A stretch of DNA of 64,000 bases from Hyaloscypha bicolor E (GCF_002865645.1 NW_020194684.1:5867952-5931951); one strand, 5' to 3'; numbered from the stretch's first letter, positions 46,601 through 61,620 are shown. Program-made: numbers and translations. The notes: a model not told the origin generated them from the sequence alone.

Positions 46601-47014
46601 ATTCTCGGGTTTTTGGAGCCCTATAAACTAAACATACCGCCGGTGGTATAATAGGTTCTATAATAGGTGCCCGAATATCCTTAAGATAGCGAATCTGAGC
46701 TTCTAAATCCTCCAGATCCTTCCTCTATTATATCTCTGCTTCTAACTCAGTAATATGACGACGAGCCGCTGCTAGCTTCTCCGTTATTATTATCCTGCTA
46801 GCTGGTTCTGGGGATATCTGAGTTCTACTCCCTTCTCCTGATTAGGCGGTAGCTAGAGTGGCTAACTGGGCGCTCTCCTGGGTGCCCGACTGGGTCGCCC
46901 TAGTAATAGTAGAGGCGCTTCTTCTGGTTAATGCTCTAGCTATTAGTGGTTTTGTCTATTAACGGCTTGACTACCTCGTAATGAACTGCTCCCCGAAGGT
47001 TGGATCGATTAGAA

Positions 47015-47317
47015 TATAAGGTACGTAATAGCAGGGTAATATACAAGTAGTCAAGGTAAGTAAGCTGCGGAGTAATGCTTGCAAGTGTAACTGATTCCAA
47101 GAATTAATTCTAATAAGAGACTAATTGATGCCCCTTCCAAAGCTAGGAGTGTCTCCCTATATATTCCCTAGTACTTAGCCAGGTATGCGAAGCCCTTTAC
47201 TTAATTAGGAAATCCCATGCGATCCATATGATTCCGATCGCAAGCTGTACCCAAAATAGGAAACTAGATCTATGATATCTGATACCTGTTCATGCGCCAT
47301 TACATATGCCCATTACA
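47015..47317 (-). repeat. Right LTR (5' LTR of the element), lightly RIPed
   Basis: 303 bp, with many CpA/TpG and CpG sites still present (GCTGCGG, CATGCGATCC, TTCATGCGCC). The adjacent Gag region (46000-47000) is also the least mutated part of the element. Confidence 0.9.
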
Positions 47318-47322
47318 AGACT
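47318..47322. repeat. Target site duplication AGACT (right)
   Basis: Exact copy of 40320-40324. Confidence 0.85.
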
Positions 47323-50069
47323 ATTACTAGCAAGTTAGTAACTAGAGGTCTATATTATTACTTAAAATAATTCAAGACTATAAAAACCCTTATATAATAA
47401 TATCTTTTAGACTTTAATCTTATCTCTATATACTCTCCTCTATTAGACTTGCTTATAGCATTTACTAGTAAAGTAAGATCAAGTTCGATTTGCTATATAA
47501 TAGGTTATAATTCTATAATCCGGAATTATATTAGGAGATATAAAACAAATTCTAAGAAATAAGCTACTATTCTCAGTTATAAAATCTTTATATTTCACTT
47601 CTTATTTCTAATTATACTATAATATAAGGCCATATTTCGAAATTATTATATACTAGTTAATAGGAGAAGAAATCCTATATTAAATCCTATTTTAATAAGT
47701 ATAGTTTTCTTTAGTAGTTTGGCTTATTATTTAGTAGTATATTTAGCGGCTTTACTTCTATTATACTTACTTCTCTAACTAGAAATATATTATATAACTC
47801 TAAACCGGCTTTAGATACTATATCTACTCATAATACGAGCTCTACTTTAGGTACCGGTTATATAAGTAAATCTTTCCTAGTATATTATATTTTTTGAGGT
47901 TTACTCAGGCCTAGAAATACCCAGTTAATATAAGGACTAGGTTTGAAATTGCAAATTGTAATAAATGAAAACAGAATTACCTTATTAAAATCTAATAATA
48001 AGAAATGTGAAATTCAAAATATAATTAATAAAAAGCAAATATAAGGGTATAAAGTAAGTTACGGAAGTCTAGTTTTATATATTTAAGTAAGAGTTTCCTA
48101 TAGACCTCTTTTACTCTTTAGAATTAACCTTTTAATAGAGGTTTAGACTATATTTAAATCCCTTTCCTTAATAACTTTCTAAATACTCTTAATATATATT
48201 GCCTTTAAATTACTAATAGATATAATAATTATATATAGAAACCCATTTAATATAGATATATTAACCCTAAAATAATAATTTAAATTATATTATATAATTA
48301 ATTTAATATCTAAAATACTATTTGGTAATAGTATATATATCTATAGATTAATAAGAAAGTAGCTATTATAGATAGTCTCCCTCTATACTATAGAGTTCTC
48401 CTCTAGAGAATAGAAAGATCCCGCTTTATATAGGGCCTGAATGGGCCAAATATAAATAAGTTAACTAAGTAATAGTAAGTAGAATAGTAAAAATCGGTTT
48501 CCAAAAAATAATAGTCTTATTAAAGCCTTATAATACTCGCAAATTTTCTTTTACTATAGTATAGTACTAGACTTAGTAAACTATAATTATCTTGTATTAT
48601 ATTATAATAGGGAATTTCTTTTCTTCTAAAATATATCTATTTATCTAGTATTAAATACCTATTAGTAATATTTATATTATATAAGGCTATCCAGAAACTA
48701 GAGTTATAAGCTTCTTCTACTAGTATCTTAGACTACTATTATATTACATACGAGATTAACTATAAAACTTTCTATTTAAATATTTAAATAGAGAAACTCT
48801 TAAAAGCTATTAAGTAAATACTTCTTAATCTCGAAATTATAGCTCTAATAATTAAACCTCTCTATAAGAACCTTAAATACCTTGAGATTAGAGAAAATTT
48901 ATTTGAAACTCATATATTATATAAGGCTAAAGAATGTTTTACTAAAATTTCAAAAAGGAGTATATCTAGTATATAGTATTTCGGAAAGAAACCTTCTAGT
49001 AAATATAGTATATAATTAAATATCTATCTTTATACCTAAAGAAATAAAGAGATAGAAGTATAAATAAAAAGGGTTAGAGGCAAGATAAGATTATTATAGT
49101 AGGCTAATACTAGATAAAAAAGAACTTAAGATAAAATTAAAGATCTAATTAGCCTTTATTAATTTAATAAATAGAGATATAAGAGAATAAGAAATATTCT
49201 GGATCTTATATCTTAATCTTTTCTAGATATTAGTAATTATAATTACGTTATCTCTTTATTTCTTTATTAGTATAAAGATAAATACTTTCTTATATACTAT
49301 ATTTACTAGAAGGTCGGAATAAAAGAATAGAAAGAAAACACGAAAAGAGCTTTTTATAGGCTAGAGAAATATTATTAATTATAGGATAAAAAGGGTTTTA
49401 TAAGATAAGAAGTATAAAATAAAAGTATTTTATAAAGCGGCCAAGCAAGTATAGCCTTATTAGATATAGGGCTTAACTATTAAATGAGAAATACAGGAAA
49501 TAGTATATATAAGAAATATAAAAAGAGTTAGAGATAAGACGGGATATTATAACGGGCCAAAAATACTATATCCTAAAAAAGAACTCGAGATAAGATAAAA
49601 AGCCTAATTAGACTCTTATTAATTCTAAGCAGAGATATAAAATAATAGAGATACCTTGAATCTTATATCTTAAACTTTTCTAAATATTAGTACTTATAAT
49701 TATAATTAGAGATATTATTAATCGATTTTAATTAACTAATAATACAAGTATTACTCGAATGAATTATCTAAATAGCTCTAATTATATAAATGAAATAGAT
49801 ATAAGTATCTCTTCTAGATATATAAGAACTATTTAGTCAAGTCTGTTTTCGAAACAGGTAGCTATTCTATATATAGGAATTAATTTTATTAATTAATAAT
49901 AAGATTATTCTTAGCTAGGCTATAGTAAATAGAGATATATAGAAGCTCAGACGGCTTTTAGAAAACAGGACCTAGTATTCTCTATAAGGCCTTTTTGTTT
50001 TAATACTTTTATTACAAGCTATATAAAATAGCTAGTAGGAGATTATATACCTGCTACTAGAATATAATG

Positions 50070-50380
50070 CCTCTATATCGGAATAAAACAAGTATTAATA
50101 AATAGTATTATATTTTGTATTAGTAAATAAGTATATAAAAGCAATAAATAAGCTTCTCTTTTATAGGGCAGATATATTTTCTATTAATAAAAAGAAGTAA
50201 ATATTTCTATATTTGGAAATACTAAATAGATCTCCTAATATAGTAGTAATACTTTTAAATAAAGGAGCTATAATATCTACTCAGAACTTGAAAGAAAATA
50301 TAGTATTATATCTAGTAGCTAATTAAGGCTATTAAAAAATAATTAACTTACTAATTAACTATAGAGCTAAAGTAGGGTTA
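50070..50380 (+). pseudogene. Ankyrin-repeat gene relic, RIPed
   Basis: Read through TAA stops, the plus strand gives GADIFSINKKK-stop-IFLYLEI, NRSPNIVVILLNKGAIIS and NLKENIVLYLVAN-stop-GY-stop-KIINLLINYRAK. These match the ankyrin consensus (G-T-LHLA-x3-G-x4-I-LL-x-GA): LHLA appears as LYLV, and His to Tyr, Ala to Val and Gln to stop are all C-to-T effects. At least three repeats are visible. The parent gene and its N-terminus are not recognisable. Confidence 0.7.
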
Positions 50381-51229
50381 GTGAACTTGGCCGGATACCC
50401 AGGCTTAGTAGAAATACCTAATTTCTGGTATTAATATATATTAATACCAGAATTATAAGATATTAATACTATTAATAAAATATTAATTTCCGGAACCTAA
50501 TTCCCTCTTTTAATTATAATTAATTTTAGAACTACTTCTCTTATAAGAAAACTTTTAGTAGTATAGATATTCTACTTAATTTAGGCTTTCTATTTAGCTA
50601 CTTGTCTTATAATTTAGACTAAAACTCGTTTTAATATAGCTATTTTAAATAAAAAATAGCTTTTGAGATTTTTATAAGGCTTACTTATTATAAGTATTCT
50701 AATAAGAAATATAAATATAATACTAAATTCTCTAAATATAAAGGCTATTTTAAAATTAAGATATTATTAACTTTTATTAACTTTTATTAAGTAATTTCTT
50801 TAATAGAAAGACTAGAAAATAAAGAAATTATATATAAATATATTATTATATAAATTAAATAATAAATAAAAGAAATAATTTAAGGCTAAGTATTAATTCG
50901 GTATTAATATATATTAATTTTTATAATATCTAACTAATATTATCTAGTATTAATACCTTATTAATACTAAAAGTATTTTTACTAAGCCTATAAATACTAT
51001 TATATTATTCTACCTACTTGAAATATAAAGTAGTAACTAAACTTTTAGTTAATAAAGAATTAGTAATAATAATAAAGAATAATAATAGATATATGGTACA
51101 TGATTTGGCTAAAGGTTCAGATCGTATAATTAAGGCTCTTAATAGTAAAGAGCCAGATTTTTATATATATAAAAATTATATAATTCTATTCTAGTTTAGA
51201 AAAAGATTTTTTTATTAAGTCTTAAAACC

Positions 51230-51420
51230 AATTCCTTATCTATTACTATTATATACTATATACAGATATATATATAGCTTCTTTACTATTATTAGGGCTC
51301 GATTATTTCTTATAATTATACTAATATATATTTCTTTCTATTTCTATAACTTATTCAGGCTATAATAATTACTCTCTCTTCTCTATATATATTCTAGTCC
51401 TCTATTAGAACTAGAGTTAT
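51230..51420. repeat. RIPed copy of the 61.4 kb LTR-like sequence
   Basis: ATACAGATATATATATAGCTTCTT and the following ~100 bases align to 61407-61520 with C-to-T differences throughout, for example ATTTCTTTCTATTTCTATAA for CATTCCACTTCCACAGCTTG-like sequence. It marks another, older insertion of the same element family. Confidence 0.55.
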
Positions 51421-54400
51421 AGTCTATAAACTCCTTCTTCTTTAGTTTATATTATTAAATGCATTATTTTATCTCAATTATATAATATTATTATACCTAT
51501 ATCCCATTAATTAAATTAGTAACTAGTATATATACTTAGTTCTCGGTACCTTTAAAAGTCTCCTCTAGTAATTAGTATATTTAGAAATCTAGAAGCTCTA
51601 ATACCTTAGTAATTAGTTTTCTGTTTTAGGCTTCTATTTTCCTAATAATAGTTATTATTATATATTAGTAGTTCTTCTGGGCCTAAGAGAGAATACTAAA
51701 GCTCTTTTCTATTAATACCTATAAGCCTTTATTATTAAGATATATGAGTAATATAAGTCTATACTACTTCTGTTTCTATAAATCGAGTTCTTTATTAGAG
51801 GTTATATTTGCCGAATTAAATATTAAATTAGCTCGGTATTTCTTATTTATAAAAAGAAGATCTTATAGGAAACTTCTTTAGATAATTCATTAAGGCTTCT
51901 TTTGGGCCTCCTTATCTCTAATAATTTTCCAAATATAGGTTTATTAGTTATAGGCTTAGTAAGCTCAAGAGTTATACTCAAAGCTATACTTAATAAAGTC
52001 GACTTAATATTAGTTATATAAGTATAGTTACGGAGTAGGTATAGTATAACGGAAAGATTTAAGTAAGGTTAAACTAGACCCTAGTAGAAATATTAAACTA
52101 ATATAAGGAGATAGCTGAAATAGCTAGTAATATCTGGAAAAGGGCTTATATTTATAATAGTTAGAAAAATATAGCCTTTATAAATAGCTCCTTTACTAAA
52201 TACCTCTTCTGAGAGATACTATATAAAGCTTAATTAGACAGGTATATTTCTATAGTATTTATTAGAGCCGGTTCTCCTATTCTAATTATATAAAGAGAAA
52301 ACTATAATATAGGTATAGAAATAAGACATATATTATATTTATTATATATTGCCCTCAATATCCTATTTCTCAAAAATAATTAAAAACTAATAGAATAAAA
52401 GATAATTCATATTTATAATCTAGTAGACTTTCCCGAGTCTATAAATACTCTTCCTATCTTAATATAGCTCTAACTCAACCTACTAAAAACAAGAATAAAG
52501 GCAAATATATAGCCCAAATACCAGATAACTATAAATAAGATTATATATTTTCAGAAGAACCTTCTTATATATTAGTTTCGAATTCCTTACCCGAGTTAAT
52601 AATAATTTCCAAATAAGAATAGAATATTATAGCCCCTTTCTGAGATACTAAAATATATATTACCCGAATAATATTTCTAATTTAAAAGAGGAACTTATTA
52701 GTATATAAACTTATAACTTTTATAAAATAGAGCCCTATCTAGTAGCTATTAAAATTATATCTTATAAGGTTATTAAGGTTCTTATTACTATAGTCTGCTT
52801 TTCCTTTAGCTATAATTATATTTTAAAGAAAAATATTCCAGATTTCCTTTCTTATATTAATATTTAAAGAACTATATAGAAGTATAAAGTAAATCCTACT
52901 CTAGATTATATTATTAAAATTCCTAACTCGGTTAGTAATAAGAAGTATAATTCCTTAATAATATTCTAACTTCTATAGAAATACTAAAATAAGAAAGTTA
53001 TAAGTATAATCCGTATTATATTTATATAAAAACACATTAGCCTTATTAAGAAAAAGCAAAGTATTTTAGTAATCCGTAAGCTTAAAATAAAATAAAAGCT
53101 GCTTTTCGAGCTTTATTATATTACTACTCAGATCCCTAGTAAATATCTATAAAATATTAGTATAAAGAATAATATCTCTAAAAAAAAAATACCTATAGTA
53201 TAGAATAGTTTCTATAAGTACTCTAATAGTACTTTAGTAATTAGTATTTTACTAATCCCAGGCAATTTATTGAAATATATATTAGTAGACTTGAGAAATA
53301 TAATTAAAGCTAAATATTATACTAGAAAAGTATAATTAGATTATAATTCTTCCCTATTATAATATTATTAAATAAATAAATAAATATCTGCTATAAATAA
53401 GATACTATAAAAGCTAGGGTAAGTTTCTTTTATTTAATATCTATTATAAGATAATTTCAGAATAAGTAGTTCTAGCTAATCTCGGTAATATTATTAATAG
53501 TAAACTTTACTATTTGCAAATTTAATTAGTTTTATAAACCTCTTATTACCAGATAGAATTCTTATACTATAACTTATTATTTAGGCTATAACCTAGAATA
53601 ATTAGACTATAAATAATTAAGTTATCTTTATTTTATATATTAATATTTATATTATTAATCTTGATTTAGTTAGCCTATAGTAATAGAAGTAATAGTAAAC
53701 TATTATTATTAAACCAGAAATTAATAGAATTAGAATTATACTACCGGCTATTAGCTACCCTAATTATACTTGGCCTAATATAATTAGGGTTAATTTTTCG
53801 GAAATAGGCTATATTAACTATAATTTTACTAGAAATAAATATTATAATTACCTTTTCTTTTATTACTTGAAATACTATATTACTATATTAGAGATACCTA
53901 ATACTATTTAAAGAGCCGAACTTCTGACTATATATAACTAGCTCTATTCTAATATAGCCCAAATTTTCGTAATATTATAAAGAGAAAATATTAAGAGAAT
54001 TAATAGGCTTTAATTTACGGAATTTCAAAATATTTATATTAATTAGAATCTTATTAAATACTTTCCTATTAAAGCCGATATAATAGCTCTTAATATAGAA
54101 GTATATTATTCTATTAAATATAGTTCTCTCTTTACTAAAGTTATATTTAATATATTTTAGTTTCTATATCCCGGAATATATAGTATAAGCAAATGTATTT
54201 GGCTTAAAAAGAGCCCAGAATAAGTTATATATAATTTTACTATTTATAAGAAGTAGTAAGATACGAGTTCTATTTATATAAGTTACTATAATATATTAGA
54301 TAAAAATATTAAAGTGTTTTATATATATTAAGTTAAAAGAATTAGTATTATTTCGGTGTGATTTAAGTTTAGAAAAGTAGTAATATAAGAGATTTTACTT

Positions 54401-57400
54401 AATCTGAACTCAAAATTAGTAGTTAATTTTATATAGTTAGAGAGAAAGAGCTTATAAAAAGTTTGTTTTCCTTTATACTAATTCTATAAATATTTTTTAG
54501 AACTATTTTTAAGATATCTTATAATTATTCTAATTTAATATTAATATAAATAATATTAGTTAATGCTTTCTTATCTAGAATATCTTTATAAGTATATAGA
54601 ACCTATTTAGAGCAAATATACTAACTAATCCAAATACAAATAATAAATATATATTAATCGAGTTTATTTATTTTATTTATTAATTTTAGTAATTCCTTAA
54701 TTATATACTTATATACTTTTTTATCTCAGCTATATAATAGAATTATATTAGTATATATAAACTTATATTAGATTTAAGACATATATTTTATTAATAGTTT
54801 TAAACTTTAGCCTTAAGGCTCGGGCTTTTGGTTTCCCAGATTCACTAAATAGCTTTATAGAAAAAAGAAGAGGCCCTTAATTAGTACTAAGTAATTTGAG
54901 AATACCTAAGAACTATTAGATATACTTAGTAATTACAATCCGTAATAGTATATAATATAGAGTTAGTAGATAGAAATTAGTTAAAGTAGTCTTAGAAGGG
55001 CTATTAGAAAGTATATAAGAGTATATATATTTCAGGATATAACTAGAAAGCATCTATATATCTATAATAGCTTATAAGAGATTTAGGCTATTTAGTAGAA
55101 TAATTAGTTATACTAATACTAAGTAACTTTAAACTATCTCGATTAGAACTTCTATTATTAAAGATTTCTTATTTTACTTAAATAAATTATTAGTATAATT
55201 TAATTTATATTTTATTAGAGATATACTAACTTGAAATCTCGGGCTATTTTAGGCCTAGTATCTTTAGGCTTAATATTTTCGGATATCCTTAGTAGCTTTA
55301 ACTTTATTTTAATAAGCTTCGAGATAAGTTTCTCTATATTACTAATAGTTTCCTTTAGTAATTTCCTATATTTTATAAGAAATAAGAAAATTTCTACTAA
55401 GCTGAATTTTAGCTCTAGTATATTACTAATAAACTCTTTTACTAACTACTTAACTCTCTTGGCCTTTTCTCTCTGACTTACTATAGCTTTATAGACCTTT
55501 ATATTATTTTCTAATTAAGTATTCTTAGGAAGAGTAATATTTTATTATACTGGCTTAAAGATAAGACAGAAAAGATTAGCTATTATTATATTATTAGTAA
55601 GCCTAAGCTTGACTTTTTTATTTATATAGCCAGGTTATATAAGTACTTTATTAAGGCATATAATATAGTTAGTAGTTATAATCAGGATTCGGCCTTCTTA
55701 TAACCTAATACTATTAATAATATTTAAGATAAAGGATAAAGATACTTTTTTACTAATAGATTTACTTATTTGGAAAAGAAAGCCAGTTCCGATTTAATAA
55801 AAGCCTTCGGTTTTAGTATCTTAATTCGAGCTAATAGTATTAATATCTTCTAAAAGAATAATATAGTAATTTGAAAGACTATTAAATAGGTACTTTAGAA
55901 TAACTTTACTAATAGTAGAAAGATTAAGAATATAGATATTTAAGTTAAAATAACTAGTAATAGCTAAGTTTAAGCTCGATTTTCTAGTTTTAGGAGGTTT
56001 ATATAGTAAGTAACCCTATTAATAGAAAGTATTATAATTGGAATACTACTATTAGAATACCGGATTAAGGAAGTTCTTAATATTATCTAATAGCTCTCTT
56101 TTTCTATTCTTATTAAGAATAATAGTCAAGATATATCTTAATTTAGATATTATAGACCTTATTTAAATGCCTTTAGAATATAGCTTATAGATATAGGTTT
56201 TATCCTAAAGTAGCTTGGTATACTCAATATAATACTTATTAAGTAATTCCTTAAGAATTTATAGAGAGTTACTAAAGCAGGAAATAGAGACTTCTTCTTA
56301 ACTTCTGAATTCTCTAGCTTAATATTAATACCGGAATATAAGCTATTAGCCCTTATATTATATAAAAAAGTAACTATTTCAGGATATATAATATAGAGTC
56401 TTTTTATTTATATCTCTACTATTTGAATAATAATTTCTCGAGCAATTTAATAATATGGCTAAGTCGGTAGTAATAAGGAAGAAGAAAGCATTCTGGGTAA
56501 AGTTCTAAATAGATATCTATAATATAAGTATATTATATATATTATTATAATATTATAAATAAATAGTTAAAGCTACTAATTATTAGAAAATAGTTCTCTT
56601 ATTATTTGGATAGGAAGGGGTTTTTACTATAATAAGTCTCTAGTAGCTTCTATAAATATATATAAATATATCTATAAATAAATACAAATAACCCAAAGAA
56701 ATAGAGCCGAGAAGTATAAATACTCAAGTTAATACTAAGATACTATTAGATAGTAGTAGACAAGTAGGTAAAGCCTGGAAACAAGAAGTCTAGAATTAAG
56801 GCTTAAGCTTCCAAAAATAGTTAAATTAGTAGGGAAATATTCTTAATATATCCTATTATTATTTTATTATATGAGATTATAATAGGATATTTTTAGTATA
56901 TAATAGACTACTTTATATATATAATAGACAAGATATATACTAAGTAAGAAGGTTTAGAAAGATATTTAAAGAGCTAGATACTAAATATAAAGGGAAATAA
57001 TAATAAAAACTTTAGAAAAGATTTATATTCTTATATATTTATAAATACTAATATTAATTAGACTTCTAATAAAGAGAAGCCGGACTGCCCTTAGATATAT
57101 TTATAGCCTATAGTTATAGTATAATATATTAGTACCTAGGTAATTAAGATAGCTTTACTAATTCTTTATATAGTAATATAGGGGAAGTAAGATATTAATA
57201 TAAAGTATAGTATTTGGACTTGAATAAAAAGAGTTTATAGTATATTAATTCTATGGTTCCCAAAATGAAATGTCTCTATATAGTACCCTCTCCCTTATTA
57301 GTATCTCTAATTAGTTAAGGCAATACTATAATACTATAATATTATAAAGTATTAAAGCTTATATATAGGTTCTTATTCCCGAGGCAGCTAGCGGCTATAA

Positions 57401-60400
57401 TAGAGGTACCTAGTCTTCCTACTTTAAGGAAAGTAATTTTGATTATCCTAATTATAATATAGGTTAGATAAATATCTATAATTAAATAAGACAATTAATA
57501 AGAGGGCGACTCTTACTCTTACTATTAATACTAAATGAAAAAAACATATACTACTCTAGAAAAGTTCGAAGTATAGTATTAGATATCTATAATTACTATA
57601 ATAATATATAGTATTATTATCCCGAATAGTAGCTAGTAGGCTATAATTAATATATAGTATACTAGTACTTTAAATAATTATAGATAGTTATATAAGGTAT
57701 AATATAGAAAGTAGAACAAATTACTAAAATAGAGAAATATATTTAGATTTTAAGAGATAATTGAAACTACTAGAAGTATTACTTGTAGTAACCCTTATTA
57801 ATAGCTTTGCCCCTATATATATAGAATTATTTCTAAGCTATTACGGGATATATATATAATTATAGAGGACTTCCGGTAGGTTAAGAAATAAGGAGGCAAA
57901 CTATAGCCCAGAAAGCGGAATACTAATGCCTTATACTAATGTAATTGCGGATTATAGAACTAGCTAGCGGGCTATAATTAGAGCCATAATTAATATATAG
58001 AAGTGCATTGCTCCTAACCTGCTACTAATATACATATAACTTATTAAGGACCTCTGGGTAGGTTTCTTACTAGATAGCCCTGTATTATCCTAACCTGTAA
58101 CTTATTAAAATTAGATATATAATATAGTATAGTATTTATACTAGCCCAAACTAAAGTCCAGGAGGAATACCTACTTCTCTTATTTCTAATTCGGCTTCTA
58201 GTACTAGTAGTATCTATATAAGATAGCTAGAGCTTAAACTATATGGCTTTATAAGAGTTATAGAAGCAGGAATTAATTTATTATTTCTGGTAATATTACC
58301 CTATAGATCTAAGGCAGACTCTAGCCTGATTTATCTCTTTATATCTATAATAGGCTAATAAGTTACTAAGAATATATACTTCCGGTTAGAGTACTATACT
58401 TTAGAGAAATTACTTACTAATAATAAGGTAATTTCTTAAGCTTATTAGAGAACTCTATAGGCTAATTATATATAGTTTATAGAGGAGCTTTAATAGTATC
58501 TTCTAGAATTACCTAAGATATTATAAAATAAGCTTATAAAAATTTTAGTATTATAGGAGAATATATTATCTAAAGATAGTAATTTAGAATTCTAGCCTAA
58601 TCTGCTATCTAAAAAAAGAAATTCCCAAGTATACTAACTTACTTTATTATAATTAATTAAATCCGAAAGCCTTAGTATTTTTTAGAATCTTATAGAAATA
58701 CTTAAATAAAACTATTATAATCTTTTATACTAGTTATCTAAAAATAGTATAGACCTTTAGTTTCCTATAAATTACTATAAATATATATATACTATAAAAA
58801 TAGGCTATATATTTAATAGAATCTTATAGAAATTTCTAATAACTTTCTATTATAACTTTATTTTAAAGCTTAATATTATAAAGTAATAATTTTCTATAAT
58901 TAAAAATAGTAGCCTTAACTTTATAATTACTATAATTTATTAATCGGGAAAATATAATCCTAAAGTTATTTAGGAGAAAGTAGTAGGCTAGATAAAGGTT
59001 AGTTAAAAATACTATAAATTTATAGATATTCTCTATACTAGATACTTAATTCTGTTTCCTAAGTAAACTAGTAACCTTATATAAGTACTACTATCTATTA
59101 TTAGAAAAGTTTCTAAATCTTTAAAAGCTAAAAGAAGTATATACTAATTAAAGGAAATATATTTAGTAAGGTAATCTAGTTCTTTTAAGACCTTAGTATA
59201 ATTAATAAATATAAGAAAGAAGGCTAGAATAATCTGAGTAATAAAATCCTATAAATACTCTATAAATCTTTTTAATATCTTATTACTTTTTAATTTTAAT
59301 CTAGCTAGTAATCTCAAATTAGAGGAGTTATAAACTTCTTATTTATACTAGTAATATAATAGGAATTTGATTATTATATGAATATCGGACTATATATAGG
59401 TATTAGATACGTGAATAGAGATAAAGAGGGTAGGAAGCTAAATAAGTAGAAGTAATAATATTAGGACTTTTAGTACTAGTAATGAAATAATACAAATAAT
59501 TAAAAATAAGGGGCTCCGAAAGTTAATATATTAGGAAAGCTAATTATATATATAGATAGAGGTCTTATATAATTCCTTAAACTAGTACTAGTATGCCTGG
59601 GAAGCAGGACACGTAACGGTAGTTACGGGACAAGAGAGAAAAAACCCTACTATAATAGCTAGTAATACTAATATATATAGATCTAAATAATTAATACTTA
59701 GTTATAAGTATATAGAAGAAATCCAAGATATAGATATAAATAATCTACTATTAAATAAAATACTTGATTTTAGAGCTTTACTAAGGCCAGTTATAAATTA
59801 GATAACTAAAACAAAATTAAAAAAAAGGTACTATATCCGGAAAGTAATAGCTATAAAGCTTTACTAGAGATCTTATAGCTTATTAGATATTTTATATTGA
59901 GAAGAGCCTTCTATTAGTAGTTTATAAAAGTAATTATATATTAAGAGCTTATAGATCTAAAATATAATATAAGACTTATAGAAGGGATTTTTAGGGCTAA
60001 TTACTTTAAGCCCTAATATAATATTAGATATCTACTTTTAATAATTTTAGGTTAGTAATAAACTTCTACTAGTTATTATTCTAGATATCTATTAATAATT
60101 GAGGACGGGATCCGCTTAGTAATATCTTATTAAATGCAATAAGTATTTATAATACAAATTAGTAATAGAGAATAAGAAAGTCAATTTCCGATATTTTGAG
60201 ACCTGAGAGAACAGGTTTTAGCTATATTAGTACTCTTTTAAATTATAATAGTAATATTCCAGCTATAAGTAAGTATAAAGCCATAGCGGAAAACTTATAA
60301 CTAGCTAATATTTTAAAGGAATAATTTAGTTTGAGAAGTATACTTTTTAATAGATAGTTCTCAAACGGCCTATTAATATTCCGGGCGAAATTTGGTTTGG

Positions 60401-61533
60401 TAGGTTGCCAGAATTGCCTGTATTCATTTTAGTAAGGCTATTAAGGGTATTAGATAACATTATAGTATAATTCGGTTAAGAGATCTTTATAACTGGAACT
60501 GCTCCGGATACTAGTAAGTAATATAAGGATATACCGGTAGGCTCTATTAAATTAGAGTATTTTAGAGAATTAATTAAATGTAATAGGTTTAGTCTAGTAT
60601 TTTGAAATGAAAGCAAGAAAGAAGTATTTATATTAATAGAAGTAATAGATAAAAAACTAATAGGTGACTTTATTTGGCTTAGACAGCTTCTAATAATAGA
60701 GATAGTTCAATAAAAGGCATACTCAGTTAATACTCAAATATATAAGATAATAAATAATAAAGTCAGGAATCCTCTATACTAAAATACCTTCATTTCTTAA
60801 GATCTTTAAAGCGTCTGTTATATCCTGCTTCTGGATTTTGGTGGCCTTTAAATAGCTAGTAATAAAGATAATATATTAGGTCTACTTATTCTTATTAATA
60901 GTCTCATCCTTAACTATAATATTCCATCCTGTTTCTCGAGACTCAAACTGCCCTCTTACCTCTGCCTTTATATCCTCCTCTTTAAGTAAAAGACTACTAA
61001 TATCGAAAGAAAATTCGATTATTTTCCTAGCCTAACTTTATATTACCTCAAGCCCCAAAGTATTTTCCAAGCCATTTGCCCAAAAGTAATTAGTAAACTC
61101 TATAAAGAAGTTATAATTAATATTTCTAATACTAACTAGTAAACCTTTGCAAAACTCGGAGGGAAATAGAAGGGCATTTTGCTTGTTATCTTTAGTTATA
61201 TAGATAGCTATATTTACCGAGATAATATAAGAATGGATTTTCTATAAATTAATACCAGAAATGCGAGTAGGTCTGGTCTAGTACTTATACGGTTCCGTTA
61301 TACTAGTACCTAATAGTATATATCCCTTAGGAATTGTTATATAGTAATAGAGGAGTTATAGTCGGAAATGGCTCTGGGTATTTGTTATATACTACGTACG
61401 GGCCATATACAGATATATATATAGCTTCTTCCCCGCCTTTAAGGTACTATTATTTATTATAGACATACCAAATACACCACATTCCACTTCCACAGCTTGT
61501 CCAGGCCATAATATAGTAGTAATGCCCTAAGAT

Positions 61534-61620
61534 TCGACCTCCATATTAATACTTAGTATCCTATAATTAATCGACCTCCAAATCAATACCCCACAAGATC
61601 TCGACCTCCATATCGATACC
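61534..61620. repeat. TCGACCTCCATATCAATACC, three spaced copies
   Basis: Units start at 61534, 61571 and 61601; the first is RIP-altered (TTAATACTT). They lie inside the putative left LTR. Confidence 0.6.

Larger units (their letters stand above)
40325..47317 (-). mobile_element. Ty3/Gypsy LTR retrotransposon, complete but RIPed
   Basis: 6993 bp with two 303 bp LTRs (40325-40627 and 47015-47317) beginning TGTAAGG/TATAAGG and ending ATTACA, flanked by AGACT duplications. Coding runs on the minus strand from the right LTR. Gag ends in two CCHC knuckles near 45905-45830 (Cys-x2-Tyr and CYNYNKS, with Cys/His to Tyr changes). The reverse transcriptase active site is near 44655-44610 (YLDN in place of YLDD, then ILIY-ENPE). 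The integrase region is near 43200-43040 (RTCFI, WTKVKR, then IDFIIGLPLSR). The order Gag-RT-integrase is Gypsy-like. Stops and missense changes all fit C-to-T or G-to-A. It cannot be active. Confidence 0.9.
47323..61382. repeat. RIP-degraded repeat block
   Basis: About 14 kb of AT-rich sequence lacking CpA/TpG with no intact ORF. A ~110 base segment is present twice (49125-49250 and 49580-49700; both carry TCTTATATCTTAA and GAGATATAA words). An ankyrin relic lies at 50070-50380 and a decayed match to the 61383 LTR-like sequence near 51230-51420. The 81-codon ORF at 55231 shows no family features. The last kilobase (60800-61380) is less mutated. Confidence 0.75.

Noticed and set aside
55231..55476. 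81-codon hydrophobic ORF in the RIPed block
   Set aside because: Leu/Ile/Ser/Phe bias is what RIPed DNA gives in this frame; no conserved motif.
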